DNA of 64,000 nucleotides from Bacteroides caccae (GTDB lineage Bacteria > Bacteroidota > Bacteroidia > Bacteroidales > Bacteroidaceae). The stretch is from positions 3,410,001 to 3,474,000 of the forward strand of contig NZ_CP022412.2 of NCBI RefSeq assembly GCF_002222615.2, read 5' to 3'. Below are positions 9,235 to 18,250 of this stretch, piece by piece. Each line of letters starts with the position of its first letter. Position 1 is the stretch's first letter. The notes beneath the pieces were generated by a model that searched no databases, was not told the DNA's origin, and worked only from the letters and a program-made list of their open reading frames with translations. Made by a program: the position numbers and the translations under genes.

Positions 9235-9465
9235 CTGTTCCATTATTTATTAAAAACACAAAATGAGTTTATTAGCATCTTGTATAAGAAAAAGAAAACT
9301 GTTTAAGAGTAGAAAAGACAGCAATGGGACATACACAAATATATCTATACATTGAAGACAATAAACGACCTTTACAACTAATTTTCTTTTTCACTTATTA
9401 CTCATTTAGTGCTTCTCAACAATAGAGATAATATCACTATTGTTCACCTATTCGTATTTTATTCT

Positions 9466-10221
9466 TTAGTAAAGTTTCTGGTTCACCAGTTCGTCAAAGA
9501 GCCTTGCATATTTCTCTGCGACCGCTTCTGCGAACTTTTTACCTTTTTCGGCAGAGGCTCCACGCGGATCACCTACCCCGGTATCTTTCGATACTTTTCC
9601 CCAGTTTCTGGGAATCCATGCTACTTTTTCATTCAAAGACTGCACGGCAAAGGTTTTATATTCTCCACTTCCTGCTTCTTCAAGATTGACCAGTTCGGGA
9701 TGATAGTGCATCATTACAGATGTCTCGACTTCATCTGCATGGTCACCCGGATTTTCAAAATAGTCCTTAACCTTTAATACGGTATACCATTCACTTGATG
9801 CAATCAGAAAGTCAGGATAGTCTACCGATAAATCACGAATCATACTTTTAAAAGTATTGCCACCATGCCCGTTGATAATTACTAATTTCCGGATACCTTG
9901 AACATAAAGGGAAGAAACAATATCCGTCAGTATTGCTTTCTGAGTTTCATAACGCGTATGGATACAAAACGGAAGTTCCCGTTGTCCCGGATTTTGCGAC
10001 CCCATGCCGATAGGTGGCATGACCATACAATTTACCCCATATTTCTGTTTGGCTATCAAAGCGGCAGAAACCGCTACATCATGAGAAAGGATACAATCCG
10101 TCATATAGGGCAAATGCAGATTATGAGGTTCGGTAGCCCCCCACGGTAACGCTACAATATCATATCTCCCATCTTTTACTTCTCCATAACAAGATATGGA
10201 TAAATCAACTTTTCTATTCAT
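9466..10221 (-). CDS. Creatininase-family amidohydrolase
   Basis: 251 residues matching the creatininase/MftE-like fold. Metal-site motifs are visible: WGATEPHNLHLPYMTD near residue 28, INGHGGN near residue 115, and DHADEVETSVMMHYHPE near residue 158. Members hydrolyse cyclic amides such as creatinine or formylaminopyrimidine, or act in cofactor maturation; which applies here cannot be decided. There is no obvious operon partner: upstream lies a short possible relic and downstream the intergenic region with the candidate small RNA. A -7-like TATATTTG lies on the same strand at 10368-10375, about 150 bases upstream, with no good -33 box. Confidence 0.88.
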   Translation of the reverse strand: MNRKVDLSISCYGEVKDGRYDIVALPWGATEPHNLHLPYMTDCILSHDVAVSAALIAKQKYGVNCMVMPPIGMGSQNPGQRELPFCIHTRYETQKAILTDIVSSLYVQGIRKLVIINGHGGNTFKSMIRDLSVDYPDFLIASSEWYTVLKVKDYFENPGDHADEVETSVMMHYHPELVNLEEAGSGEYKTFAVQSLNEKVAWIPRNWGKVSKDTGVGDPRGASAEKGKKFAEAVAEKYARLFDELVNQKLY

Positions 10222-10417
10222 ATACCTTATTTATTTCTGATGATTATACTATTTCATTTTTACTATCACTTCTTTCTTTTTTTATCAGACCATACTTCTT
10301 GAAGCAAAAATAGGAATTGTTTGGAGATTCTATAGCTAATCAAGGACTAAATTCACTAACTAATTAACAAATATATTACAAGCGATAGGTAACCGTTCTT
10401 TCTTCGGAAGAGTCAAT

Positions 10418-10546
10418 TCAAAGACGCCAGATACCTTCTAAGACTTTCTCTACGGTTCCTATATTCGCTTTGGGTTGGCGGCAGCTCTTGATTGTCAGAT
10501 ATCCCTTGCCTTCCGTAGCTTTTACTTCCTTCGTTTTATTATCCAT
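10418..10546 (-). pseudogene. Short unrecognised frame, probable gene relic
   Basis: A 42-codon frame begins MDNKTKEVKATEGKGYLTIK and ends at 10418. A shifted frame over the last bases reads on as VFELTLPKKERLPIACN before a stop. This suggests a once longer coding region that has decayed. I do not recognise the family. It is the only coding-like signal in the 10222-10600 gap. Confidence 0.3.
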
Positions 10547-10600
10547 GTGTTGCAATCTCAAAATTACGGAAACCATGAGAAATTTCCGGAGAATAGATTT

Positions 10601-12322
10601 TTAGCCAATAATACTCTTTATATAATCCGTAGGGCATACATGATAGAAATCCTTAAATTTCTTCCTAAAATATTGGACATCACAATATCCCAACATACCT
10701 GCTATTTCCGAAATATTAAATTGTTGGGAAGCCAACAATTTAAGTGCTTTATCCATTTTGAATGAATAGATGTAATCTTCCGGTGACATACCTATAATAT
10801 CCTTTATCTTACTGTAAAAAGCAGTACGACTCATCCCTATATCAACACAAAGTTTATCAATCCTATATTTCTCCGTTGAGAGATTCTTTTCCAATATTTC
10901 ATTGACTTTATTCATAAATAACAAATCTGTGTTTTCCATTTCCTGCCTCATAGGCACCAAAGGAAAAATGGCATCAGATAAAAAGTTTTTTATTCGTTCA
11001 CGCAACGCTATGCGGTTCTCAATAAGCATGTGAATATCCGCCCTGAACTTACAGATACTCTCTGTACGCAATTTCAACCGATCTGCTCCACATCCTAAAT
11101 GAGAAAGATAGCTTTCATTATCAAAAGACCTTATCAGCAGAACGACTGGTATCTCTCCCATTGTTTTATCTGCTTTAACTTGAAAACAGAGCGAATCACC
11201 ACTTATGCCGTTTACATTATCATCAATAATGATTGTGTCAGGAATTTGCCGGATGATAGTATGTATTATCAAATCAGGATCTTCAAGAATGGAAATCTGA
11301 TAGTATCTCGACAAAGACTTTCTCAAATAATCACTGAACGGTTTATCCTTCATTACTAATAAGATATGAGGAGCATCCTTTGCTTTCAAATCTTGTTTTT
11401 CATCCTTATGAATTCGAGAGGATTTTATAACGGGACATTCTTGATTCTGGCAATGACAGTCCGTCGGGATAACAATCCTGAAAGTGGCGAATTTGCCGTG
11501 TCCGTAGCCAATCATTTTCCCTCCATGCAAACGAATGATTTTTCTGACAGTCCTCAAACCACTATATCCATATACAGGAAACAGAGCGGAAATAAAGGAA
11601 AATAAACTTTCAGCTTTATTCTCCGTTACGGTATTATTGCTGATATGTAATTCCCATGCATCCATTGTATGCGTTACGCTAATTGATATGCAACAACCCG
11701 AATTTGTTATCAAGATTATCTTGTATAAAAGATACTGAAGTGCGGCTGTCATTATGTTCTCATTTATCCTGCAACTGACACAATCCGAACATTCGTTGAC
11801 CTTCAATTTCACTTGACGGATGTTTGCGTATGGCCGACATTGATTAACAATGGAAGTGATATAAGTGGAAAGTTCAAAATCGACAGTAGCTGTCTTAGGT
11901 TTAATACTACCTTCAATCTTATCAAGCGTCATAACATTCTGATTACAGTCTATTATACGTTCAGCATATTTCAAGACTTCCTCTATTTTCAGAGAAATCG
12001 GTTCAGACAGACTAGCAGTTTTAATATCTTCCAACTGATTTCGTAATAATGTCAAGGGTGTATGTATCGAATGAAGCATATTCATTGCAATCTTATATTT
12101 TTCATGAGATTGAAACCGGACATTATACTCTGCCGCAAGATAGGCAAGTAGGCAAATAAATAGTCCAATACCAAGTCCCCCTACGGGAATTACATATCCA
12201 AGCAGAGACAAATCAGACAAAATTACATCAATAGTCTGTTTACTGCCCACAAAATCTGCTCCCTCCTTTAAAGGAAGTAAAAGCTGAAAACTAAATAATA
12301 AATTCAGGAAACAATCATTCAT
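10601..12322 (-). CDS. Short-input hybrid two-component regulator (HTCS-like) with AraC output
   Basis: 573 residues. A brief N-terminus leads to one membrane helix (VIPVGGLGIGLFICLLAYLAA, about 43-63), then a HisKA segment with MLHSIHTPLTLLRN, an ATPase-like domain, a receiver-like domain (about 310-430) and a C-terminal AraC DNA-binding domain (MSPEDYIYSFKMDKALKLL, ISEIAGMLGYCDVQYFRKKF). Canonical Bacteroides hybrid regulators have a long periplasmic sugar-sensing propeller, which is absent. Several key residues are altered: HisKA reads HSIHTP, not HExRTP; the ATPase glycine motifs are weak; the receiver opens LLVMKDKP, where acidic residues are expected. It may bind DNA without phosphorelay control. 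No target operon is adjacent. Confidence 0.85.
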   Translation of the reverse strand: MNDCFLNLLFSFQLLLPLKEGADFVGSKQTIDVILSDLSLLGYVIPVGGLGIGLFICLLAYLAAEYNVRFQSHEKYKIAMNMLHSIHTPLTLLRNQLEDIKTASLSEPISLKIEEVLKYAERIIDCNQNVMTLDKIEGSIKPKTATVDFELSTYITSIVNQCRPYANIRQVKLKVNECSDCVSCRINENIMTAALQYLLYKIILITNSGCCISISVTHTMDAWELHISNNTVTENKAESLFSFISALFPVYGYSGLRTVRKIIRLHGGKMIGYGHGKFATFRIVIPTDCHCQNQECPVIKSSRIHKDEKQDLKAKDAPHILLVMKDKPFSDYLRKSLSRYYQISILEDPDLIIHTIIRQIPDTIIIDDNVNGISGDSLCFQVKADKTMGEIPVVLLIRSFDNESYLSHLGCGADRLKLRTESICKFRADIHMLIENRIALRERIKNFLSDAIFPLVPMRQEMENTDLLFMNKVNEILEKNLSTEKYRIDKLCVDIGMSRTAFYSKIKDIIGMSPEDYIYSFKMDKALKLLASQQFNISEIAGMLGYCDVQYFRKKFKDFYHVCPTDYIKSIIG

Positions 12323-12603
12323 ACTAATATCAGATTAATTTAATTAATATTTTACACTTTCAGTAAAACACGTCTGATGATTCTTTGACGTATTAAAATC
12401 CGATGCAAGTATAAACTTTTCGATACCGGTTTACGAGGTGGTTTCTGACAAAAACAAAGGGCGTTTTCTATCTAAAATGGTAACATTTTCATTTGTTACT
12501 CTAATATAAGCAAATGTAAGTGTAAAGCTACATTTTTATCCGATTTACATACAATAATATATATTTTTACTATGAAATTAATCAATAGAAAGCATACAGA
12601 TAC
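12323..12603. other. Non-coding gap
   Basis: AT-rich sequence with no gene. A minus-strand TACATTTG -7-like box at 12511-12518 could serve the hybrid regulator through a leader of about 190 bases, but no -33 box fits. A small inverted repeat (GTAACA...TGTTAC) lies near 12480-12500. Confidence 0.4.
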
Positions 12604-12649
12604 AAAACAAAAACGGGCAAATATGCAATACATCACGCATATTTACCCG
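12604..12649 (-). terminator. Terminator of the GIN-domain gene
   Basis: A 13-bp stem with one mismatch (CGGGCAAATATGC / GCATATTTACCCG) at 12614-12649. On the minus strand it is followed by TTTTTGTTTTG. Confidence 0.75.
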
Positions 12650-12672
12650 CATCCTATTATAATCGAGAATTC

Positions 12673-13464
12673 CTATTTTCTGGAAATAGAATCTTTCCTG
12701 CCTTGTTTATTTAGAATAGATGGATTTCCTTTATATTCAATATCTCCACTACCGCTAACTTTTGCATCCAACTGTTTAGAAGCATAACAAGAGATATCGC
12801 CGGAACCTGAAACAGTGGCAATCACTTCAGTAGCCGCCAACTTATCAGCACTGATGTCACCGGAGCCGTTTACAGTCAACGCAGCCCATTTCGCAGCGCC
12901 TTTGATATTCACATCTCCCGAACCACTGACTATCGTTTTTACAGTAGTGCCCTTCACATTTTTCACATCGATATCTCCACTCCCTTTTATATAAGCAGAA
13001 AGATTAGTATATTGCAGATTCTCCGCTTCAATATCTCCGGAACCGGTTATGTTCAGAGTTAAATCAACACCTTTAATAGTACCCTTCAGATATACATCTG
13101 CCGAACCTTTAATATCTACTTCATCTAATGAAGGAGAAGAAGCAATCACTTTCAAACGACGTTCTCCACTAAGAATCTTAACCCCCTTCTTGATATTCAC
13201 CTGCAACACTCCATTCGCAGTAGACACTTCCAGCAAATCGACCAAATTGTCCGAACCATATATAGAAATCTCTGTTTTAGAGCCACTACTCTGTCGATAT
13301 TCAACATCAGTACTGCCTAGCACCTTGATTGAGCTAAAATTGCTTACGTTATTCAACTCCTTTGTAATATACTTCTTACTGGGAGTTACGGTCTGTGCCT
13401 GCATTCCTGTTATAAACAAGAACATCAGTACTGCCAACATAGATGTAACCTTTAAACTTTTCAT
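12673..13464 (-). CDS. Secreted GIN-domain (DUF2807) protein
   Basis: 263 residues from MKSLKVTSMLAVLMFLF. The frame extends ten codons further upstream, but those overlap the promoter region and do not look like a signal peptide. A cleavable signal ends at MQAQT. The rest is a right-handed beta-helix made of repeating turns with the periodic motif GSGDI (ITGSGDIEAENL, IKGSGDIDVKNV, VSGSGDVNIKG, VNGSGDISADKL, VSGSGDISCY), the hallmark of putative auto-transporter adhesin head GIN domains. It is probably exported to the periplasm or surface. The function is unknown; a stress or adhesion role is only a guess. It is monocistronic, with its own promoter and terminator. Confidence 0.9.
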   Translation of the reverse strand: MKSLKVTSMLAVLMFLFITGMQAQTVTPSKKYITKELNNVSNFSSIKVLGSTDVEYRQSSGSKTEISIYGSDNLVDLLEVSTANGVLQVNIKKGVKILSGERRLKVIASSPSLDEVDIKGSADVYLKGTIKGVDLTLNITGSGDIEAENLQYTNLSAYIKGSGDIDVKNVKGTTVKTIVSGSGDVNIKGAAKWAALTVNGSGDISADKLAATEVIATVSGSGDISCYASKQLDAKVSGSGDIEYKGNPSILNKQGRKDSISRK

Positions 13465-13491
13465 AATTTTTTTCGTTAAATGTTCTAACGA

Positions 13492-13522
13492 CAAATATAA
13501 GAAGTATATTTCAATTTACAAG
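13492..13522 (-). promoter_or_regulatory. Promoter of the GIN-domain gene
   Basis: On the minus strand: a -33 CTTG at 13519-13522, a 19-base spacer, and an exact -7 box TATATTTG at 13492-13499, 28 bases before the chosen start codon. This supports the start at 13464 rather than 13494. Confidence 0.6.
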
Positions 13523-13730
13523 AAAAGAACGAATATAACTTTGCCAACCTTCCGGATCAATGCGGAACAATAATGGTCCAATAATTAAACTATACATTTT
13601 AGTTATTTGTTTATAATGAATAGATAAGTACACATTATTGTATTTACACTTCCAACGTATTTTCACCTATGCATAGTAAGTCCTTTTCAGCCGGATATTG
13701 AAATTCGTTTTTATGCCCGATAACTTTTAA

Positions 13731-13895
13731 TTATTTCTACGCCTTATTGCCTGTAGTATTCATGCACAAGAAAAGTAACCACCTGTGCAGGAATATAAAC
13801 TTTGGTACGATCGCCCGGCACAAGTATGGACCGAAGCATTACCATTGGGAAACGGCCGTTTAGGGGCCATGGTATATGGAATAGAATCACCCGCT
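13731..13895 (+). pseudogene. 5' relic of a GH95 alpha-L-fucosidase
   Basis: One frame reads a partial signal peptide (LFLRLIACSIHAQ), an in-frame TAA at 13776, then YKLWYDRPAQVWTEALPLG followed by NGRLGAMVYG. This is the characteristic N-terminal start of GH95 fucosidases. Homology stops near 13895, so more than 700 codons are missing. The relic runs straight into the promoter of the next gene and must not be joined to it. Confidence 0.8.
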
Positions 13896-13923
13896 CGTTT
13901 GGACAAAAAGGAGCGGGCGATTC

Positions 13924-13955
13924 TTTGCATTTATCCTTTTTATATTTTACATTTG
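13924..13955 (+). promoter_or_regulatory. Promoter of the SDR gene
   Basis: -33 TTTG at 13924-13927, a 20-base spacer, and -7 TACATTTG at 13948-13955, both exact matches to the Bacteroides consensus. The start codon follows 17 bases later, which fixes the gene start at 13973. Confidence 0.75.
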
Positions 13956-13972
13956 CCAGTAAAAAAGAAATC

Positions 13973-14860
13973 ATGGCAGATAATTATATAGAAAGACAGC
14001 AGGAACAATATGAAGCCAGAAAAGCTGCTTGGAAACAAGCACAGAAGTATGGTAAAAAGAAAACCGGAACAACGCATCAGGTGAGAACGGGACAAGCAGA
14101 CAAGATACCTTCTGATGCAAACAGACGGAAAAGAAGAGTTTTCGTAACAGGCGGAGCGGAAGGAATAGGCAAAGCAATCGTAGAAGCATTTTCTCAAGCG
14201 GATTGCCTAGTCGCTTTCTGTGATACGAATGATGCATCCGGTCAACAAACTGCAAAAGAAACAGGAAGCATATTCCACAAGGTTGATGTAAGCAATAAAG
14301 AGTCGTTGGAGAATTGTGTCCTGCAAATTCTGAAGGAATGGGGCGATCTTGATATCATTATTAATAATGTAGGCATTAGCAACTTTTCTCCTATCACGGA
14401 AACAAGTATAGAGGATTTCGACAAGATTCTCTCTGTCAACCTGCGTCCTGTATTTATCACTTCACGATTACTTGCCATTCATCGTAAAGCCCTTTCCTTT
14501 CCAAATCCTTACGGAAGAATTATCAATATCTGTTCCACCCGTTATCTGATGAGCGAGCCCGGAAGTGAAGGTTATGCCGCCTCAAAAGGTGGTATCTATT
14601 CTTTAACCCATGCATTAGCCTCATCATTATCCGAATGGCACATTACGGTAAACTCTATTGCACCGGGGTGGATACAGACACATGACTACAACCAGCTCCG
14701 CCCGGAAGACCATTCACAACACCCTTCCCGGCGAGTGGGCAAACCGGAAGACATTGCCCGTATGTGCTTATTTCTTTGCGAGGAAAACAATGACTTCATC
14801 AACGGAGAGAACATAACCATTGACGGAGGAATGACGAAAAAGATGATTTATGTGAAATAA
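13973..14860 (+). CDS. Short-chain dehydrogenase/reductase with charged N-terminal extension
   Basis: 295 residues from MADNYIERQQEQYEARK. The open frame continues upstream, but that part is the GH95 relic read in another frame. A lysine/glutamine-rich extension of about 50 residues precedes the Rossmann fold with VTGGAEGIGKAIVEAF (NADP(H)/NAD(H) loop), NNVGISNF, the active-site YAASKGG (Tyr and Lys), and a C-terminal GENITIDGGMTKKM. A classic SDR oxidoreductase; the substrate is unknown. It is convergent with the patatin gene, two bases apart. Confidence 0.9.
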   Translation: MADNYIERQQEQYEARKAAWKQAQKYGKKKTGTTHQVRTGQADKIPSDANRRKRRVFVTGGAEGIGKAIVEAFSQADCLVAFCDTNDASGQQTAKETGSIFHKVDVSNKESLENCVLQILKEWGDLDIIINNVGISNFSPITETSIEDFDKILSVNLRPVFITSRLLAIHRKALSFPNPYGRIINICSTRYLMSEPGSEGYAASKGGIYSLTHALASSLSEWHITVNSIAPGWIQTHDYNQLRPEDHSQHPSRRVGKPEDIARMCLFLCEENNDFINGENITIDGGMTKKMIYVK

Positions 14861-14862
14861 GT

Positions 14863-15654
14863 CTATCCTTCTTGGGATGTCACGCCAATGCGATCTAATG
14901 CATTTCGAGTAATCTCAATCCCCGTCGCTACAATGGACTCTGCATGATGAAACTCCAACATATCATAAGCATTGCCGGACATCCGTATTAATATGTCCGG
15001 CTGACAGCGTTCTATCTGATAACGAGTAATTTGTTGCATCATCATTCTTGAAGATTCTGTCAACAGATTATAAGGACTCATCTTCTTTCTCTTTCCGCAA
15101 TCAACCGGTGCATTCACATCGACTGCTATCAAAAGATCTCCTTCGGTGCGATGTACATGATTGAGCGGGAGGGGATTCAAGATCCCCCCGTCAATCAATA
15201 CCATGCCGTCTTTTCGCAAAGGGCGGAAAAGCATTGGTATGGAAATGGATGCGCGGATAGCCTCATGTAAGCTGCCACTATCGAACCTCACCTCCTGATC
15301 ACAAACAATATTGGTGGCCATGGCAACATAAGGAATCGGTAAGTCCTCGATGTTCATATCGGGGATTATCTCCTTTAACTCTTTGATGAAGCGATCTCCT
15401 TTCACCAGTCCGTCCCGACTTAATGTGAGGTCTGCCAGTTCCCACATCTTACGCTTATCCCAGCTATACAGCCATTCTTTGCATTCTTCCAGTTTTCCCG
15501 AAGCATACATCGCTCCCACCATTGCTCCCATTGAACTTCCGGCAATAGAAGTTATTTCATAATTGTGACGTAATAATTCTTCTATGACTCCAATATGTGC
15601 AATACCACGCGCACCACCCATAGAAAGGACTAATGCTACTTTCTGTTTTCCCAT
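14863..15654 (-). CDS. Patatin-like phospholipase (RssA/NTE type)
   Basis: 263 residues. The oxyanion glycine loop SMGGARGIAHIG lies near residue 11, the nucleophile elbow GSSMG has Ser41, and the catalytic aspartate sits in LIDGGILNPLPL near residue 155. No signal peptide or membrane helix, so cytoplasmic. Family members hydrolyse acyl groups of phospholipids or lysophospholipids; the physiological substrate is not clear. It is separate from the downstream mannose operon by a 320-base gap. Confidence 0.92.
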   Translation of the reverse strand: MGKQKVALVLSMGGARGIAHIGVIEELLRHNYEITSIAGSSMGAMVGAMYASGKLEECKEWLYSWDKRKMWELADLTLSRDGLVKGDRFIKELKEIIPDMNIEDLPIPYVAMATNIVCDQEVRFDSGSLHEAIRASISIPMLFRPLRKDGMVLIDGGILNPLPLNHVHRTEGDLLIAVDVNAPVDCGKRKKMSPYNLLTESSRMMMQQITRYQIERCQPDILIRMSGNAYDMLEFHHAESIVATGIEITRNALDRIGVTSQEG

Positions 15655-15900
15655 AATAAATCCATTTTCTACAAAGGAAACAAATTCCGGAGAAAAAAGT
15701 CGGTTGGAAACATATAATTATCGCAAATTACTATTCGCCTTGCAGCATTCCACTGTTTACCCCAGGGATTAGGAACTTTTATCCCGGGAATTATCGACAA
15801 CGAACCGGATAGTGACGCTGTTCCAGCTATATAGAGACACTATACCCGACACATACCGTCACTCTTTTTTATCGGGAACAACAATCAATATAAATGTAAT

Positions 15901-15939
15901 AAAAAATGGGCTGCCGAACCCTGAAAAGTCCGACAGCCC
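15901..15939 (-). terminator. Terminator of the GH92 operon
   Basis: The stem GGGCTGCCG / CGACAGCCC (one G-T pair) is followed on the minus strand by ATTTTTTATTA. It ends the MFS-GH130-GH92 operon. The remaining bases between 15655 and 15900 show no gene or clear signal. Confidence 0.8.
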
Positions 15940-15976
15940 TGTCAACCCAAAAACGATACCTATGAAACACTGTGTG

Positions 15977-18244
15977 TTACTTTAAATCAAATAATATACG
16001 TTGACTATGAACCAGTTCATCATGCGTGATACGGTATTGATTGAATTTCTTTCCGTTCAATAACACCTTGTTAATATATAAAGTTCCCGGTTGAGTACGA
16101 TTGCTTTCTATCACTAATTCTTTTTCCTTATACCATTTCGGATCTAAACGAATAGTCACTTTATTGAATACAGGAGTCGTTAATGTATATTCCGGCAATC
16201 CGGGACAATCGGGATAAAAACCAATCATATTAAAAATAGCCCATGCAGACATTGTCCCTGTATCATCATTACCGGGAATACCATTCGGCTTCGTTGTAAA
16301 GTACTTATCCAACAGCCGTTGTGTTTCTTTCTGCGTGCGCCATTCCTCTCCTCTAAAATAAGAGAATAAATGAGCATAGGCAATATCCGGTTCATTGGCC
16401 GGGTCATAAAGACCTTCGTCAAAAACCATTTGCAGTTTTTTGACAAAGGGGTTCTTTCCTCCCATTAACTTGGCAAGTCCATAAACATCATGTGGCACAT
16501 AGAATGAATAATTCCATGCACTACCTTCATGGAAACCGGGATTCGGTTCAAAATTCTCTCCTTGTCTGGGATTAAACGGACTGTAAAAAGTGCCATCAGG
16601 AAGAATCGGACGGAAAGTACCGAACTCTTTGCTATAATAATGCTTATAACCTAAAGAACGTTTATAAAACATTTCCGCATCCTTTTTCTTTCCCAAAGCT
16701 TCCGCAAAGCGAGACAACGCAAAATCTGCAATATAATATTCCAATGCATGAGATACCGAGTTATCATACTGCTCACGAAGCGGTACATAGCCTTTGGACA
16801 TATAATCATCATTATCCGGACGCATCAGATTCTTTGCTCCCGGCAATGTAGCCGACTTATACATCGCTTCATAAGCCAAATCAACGTCAAAATCACGTAA
16901 TCCTTTCATCCATGTATCTACGATAACCGGAATACTCGGATCACCTTCCATAGTCAATGTCTCTCTTCCATACAATTCCCATTTGGGCAGCCACCCATGT
17001 TCCCGATACATATCAAGCATAGTACGTACCATTTCCATTTGGCGTTCCGGATAGACCAGTGTCAGCAACTGATGAACATTGCGATAGGTATCCCAGAGAG
17101 AAAACACTGTATAGCGGTCTCCCTTTGTCGTCATAATCTTATCACTCTCCATTGCCGGATATTCTCCGTTGACATCCTGTAATATATTCGGATGAATCAG
17201 CAAATGATATAGTGCCGTATAGAAAACAGTCTTCTGAGCATCAGTACCTCCTTCTACAGTAATTCTCGACAAATCGTCATTCCATTTTGCACGAGCCTCT
17301 GCATGAATCTGTTCAAAGTTCCTACCCTCCTGTTCACGATCCAGATTCAGCCGGGCATTCTCTATGCTGACAAACGAAACGCCCATTTGCACTTCTACCT
17401 GTTCGCCTTCCTCCGTATCGAACGAAAAATAAGTACCAACATCATCTCCTGCTATCTCTTTTCCATAGCGGGTATAAAGTTTATATTTTCCCTGGTCCGG
17501 ATCCCATTCTGCCTCTACACCAGTCATAGGTCTCTGTTTCTTCCAATACCCTGTTGTTACAGGTGTTTTCTTTACCCGCATCACAAAATAAATAGGAAAT
17601 ACAGCTTGAGGATTATAACAGAATGTACCAAGCAGCTTCATTCCCTCAACTTCGCAATCGTTTACACGGCGAAGCATAGCACCACTTTCATTTGTCAGTC
17701 CCTCTCCCAGATTTAGTAGTATATGGCTCTTACCTTTAGGGAAAGTAAAACGGGCGATACTTGTACGTGGAGTAGCCGAAACCTCTGTTTTTACATTATA
17801 CTTTGTCAGATAGTTGGAATAATAACCGGGTGAAGCCTGTTCATCCTTATACTTACTTCCATACTCCTTATAGTCTACATTCAACTCTCCGGTAGTAGGC
17901 ATCAGCAACAAAGAACCTAATTCAGGACATCCGACTCCACTTAAATTAACATGAGCATATCCGGTAAAGAAGCAGTTGGTATGCTCATAAGGTGTGGACC
18001 ACCAGCGGGCATCTTTATCGTATTTATTTTCTGAATATCCCATTACATTGAAAGGAACCACAGACATCATCCCGTTCGGGCAAATTGCTCCCGGATTGGT
18101 AGTGCCAAAATTTGTTGTCCCGATAAAAGGATCAACATAATCTATCAAAAGACTTTTCTTCTCAGCAGGGGAGCTTCCTCCCTCTCCCCCATAAACGGGA
18201 AGAAGGATGAAAGCTAATGTGTAAGTTAATAGAATACGTTTCAT
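15977..18244 (-). CDS. GH92 alpha-mannosidase, secreted
   Basis: 755 residues with a signal peptide (MKRILLTYTLAFILLPVYG). The mature start is IDYVDPFIGTTNFGTTNPGA, and other GH92 hallmarks follow: WWSTPYEHTNCFFTGYAH, FSLWDTYRNVHQLL, EHGWLPKWELYGRE, EGSAWNYSFYVPHD and GNDDTGTMSAWAIFNMIGFYP. GH92 enzymes are calcium-dependent exo-alpha-mannosidases that remove mannose from N-glycans or yeast mannan; linkage specificity cannot be assigned here. Its start is six bases after the GH130 stop, so it is the last gene of a three-gene operon. It likely acts in the periplasm, trimming mannose before import of the core disaccharide. Confidence 0.95.
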   Translation of the reverse strand: MKRILLTYTLAFILLPVYGGEGGSSPAEKKSLLIDYVDPFIGTTNFGTTNPGAICPNGMMSVVPFNVMGYSENKYDKDARWWSTPYEHTNCFFTGYAHVNLSGVGCPELGSLLLMPTTGELNVDYKEYGSKYKDEQASPGYYSNYLTKYNVKTEVSATPRTSIARFTFPKGKSHILLNLGEGLTNESGAMLRRVNDCEVEGMKLLGTFCYNPQAVFPIYFVMRVKKTPVTTGYWKKQRPMTGVEAEWDPDQGKYKLYTRYGKEIAGDDVGTYFSFDTEEGEQVEVQMGVSFVSIENARLNLDREQEGRNFEQIHAEARAKWNDDLSRITVEGGTDAQKTVFYTALYHLLIHPNILQDVNGEYPAMESDKIMTTKGDRYTVFSLWDTYRNVHQLLTLVYPERQMEMVRTMLDMYREHGWLPKWELYGRETLTMEGDPSIPVIVDTWMKGLRDFDVDLAYEAMYKSATLPGAKNLMRPDNDDYMSKGYVPLREQYDNSVSHALEYYIADFALSRFAEALGKKKDAEMFYKRSLGYKHYYSKEFGTFRPILPDGTFYSPFNPRQGENFEPNPGFHEGSAWNYSFYVPHDVYGLAKLMGGKNPFVKKLQMVFDEGLYDPANEPDIAYAHLFSYFRGEEWRTQKETQRLLDKYFTTKPNGIPGNDDTGTMSAWAIFNMIGFYPDCPGLPEYTLTTPVFNKVTIRLDPKWYKEKELVIESNRTQPGTLYINKVLLNGKKFNQYRITHDELVHSQRILFDLK

Positions 18245-18250
18245 ATCTTA

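Noticed and set aside
13802..13972. In-frame N-terminal extension of the SDR protein
   Set aside because: These codons are the GH95 relic read in another frame, and a consensus promoter lies at 13924-13955, so the gene starts at 13973.
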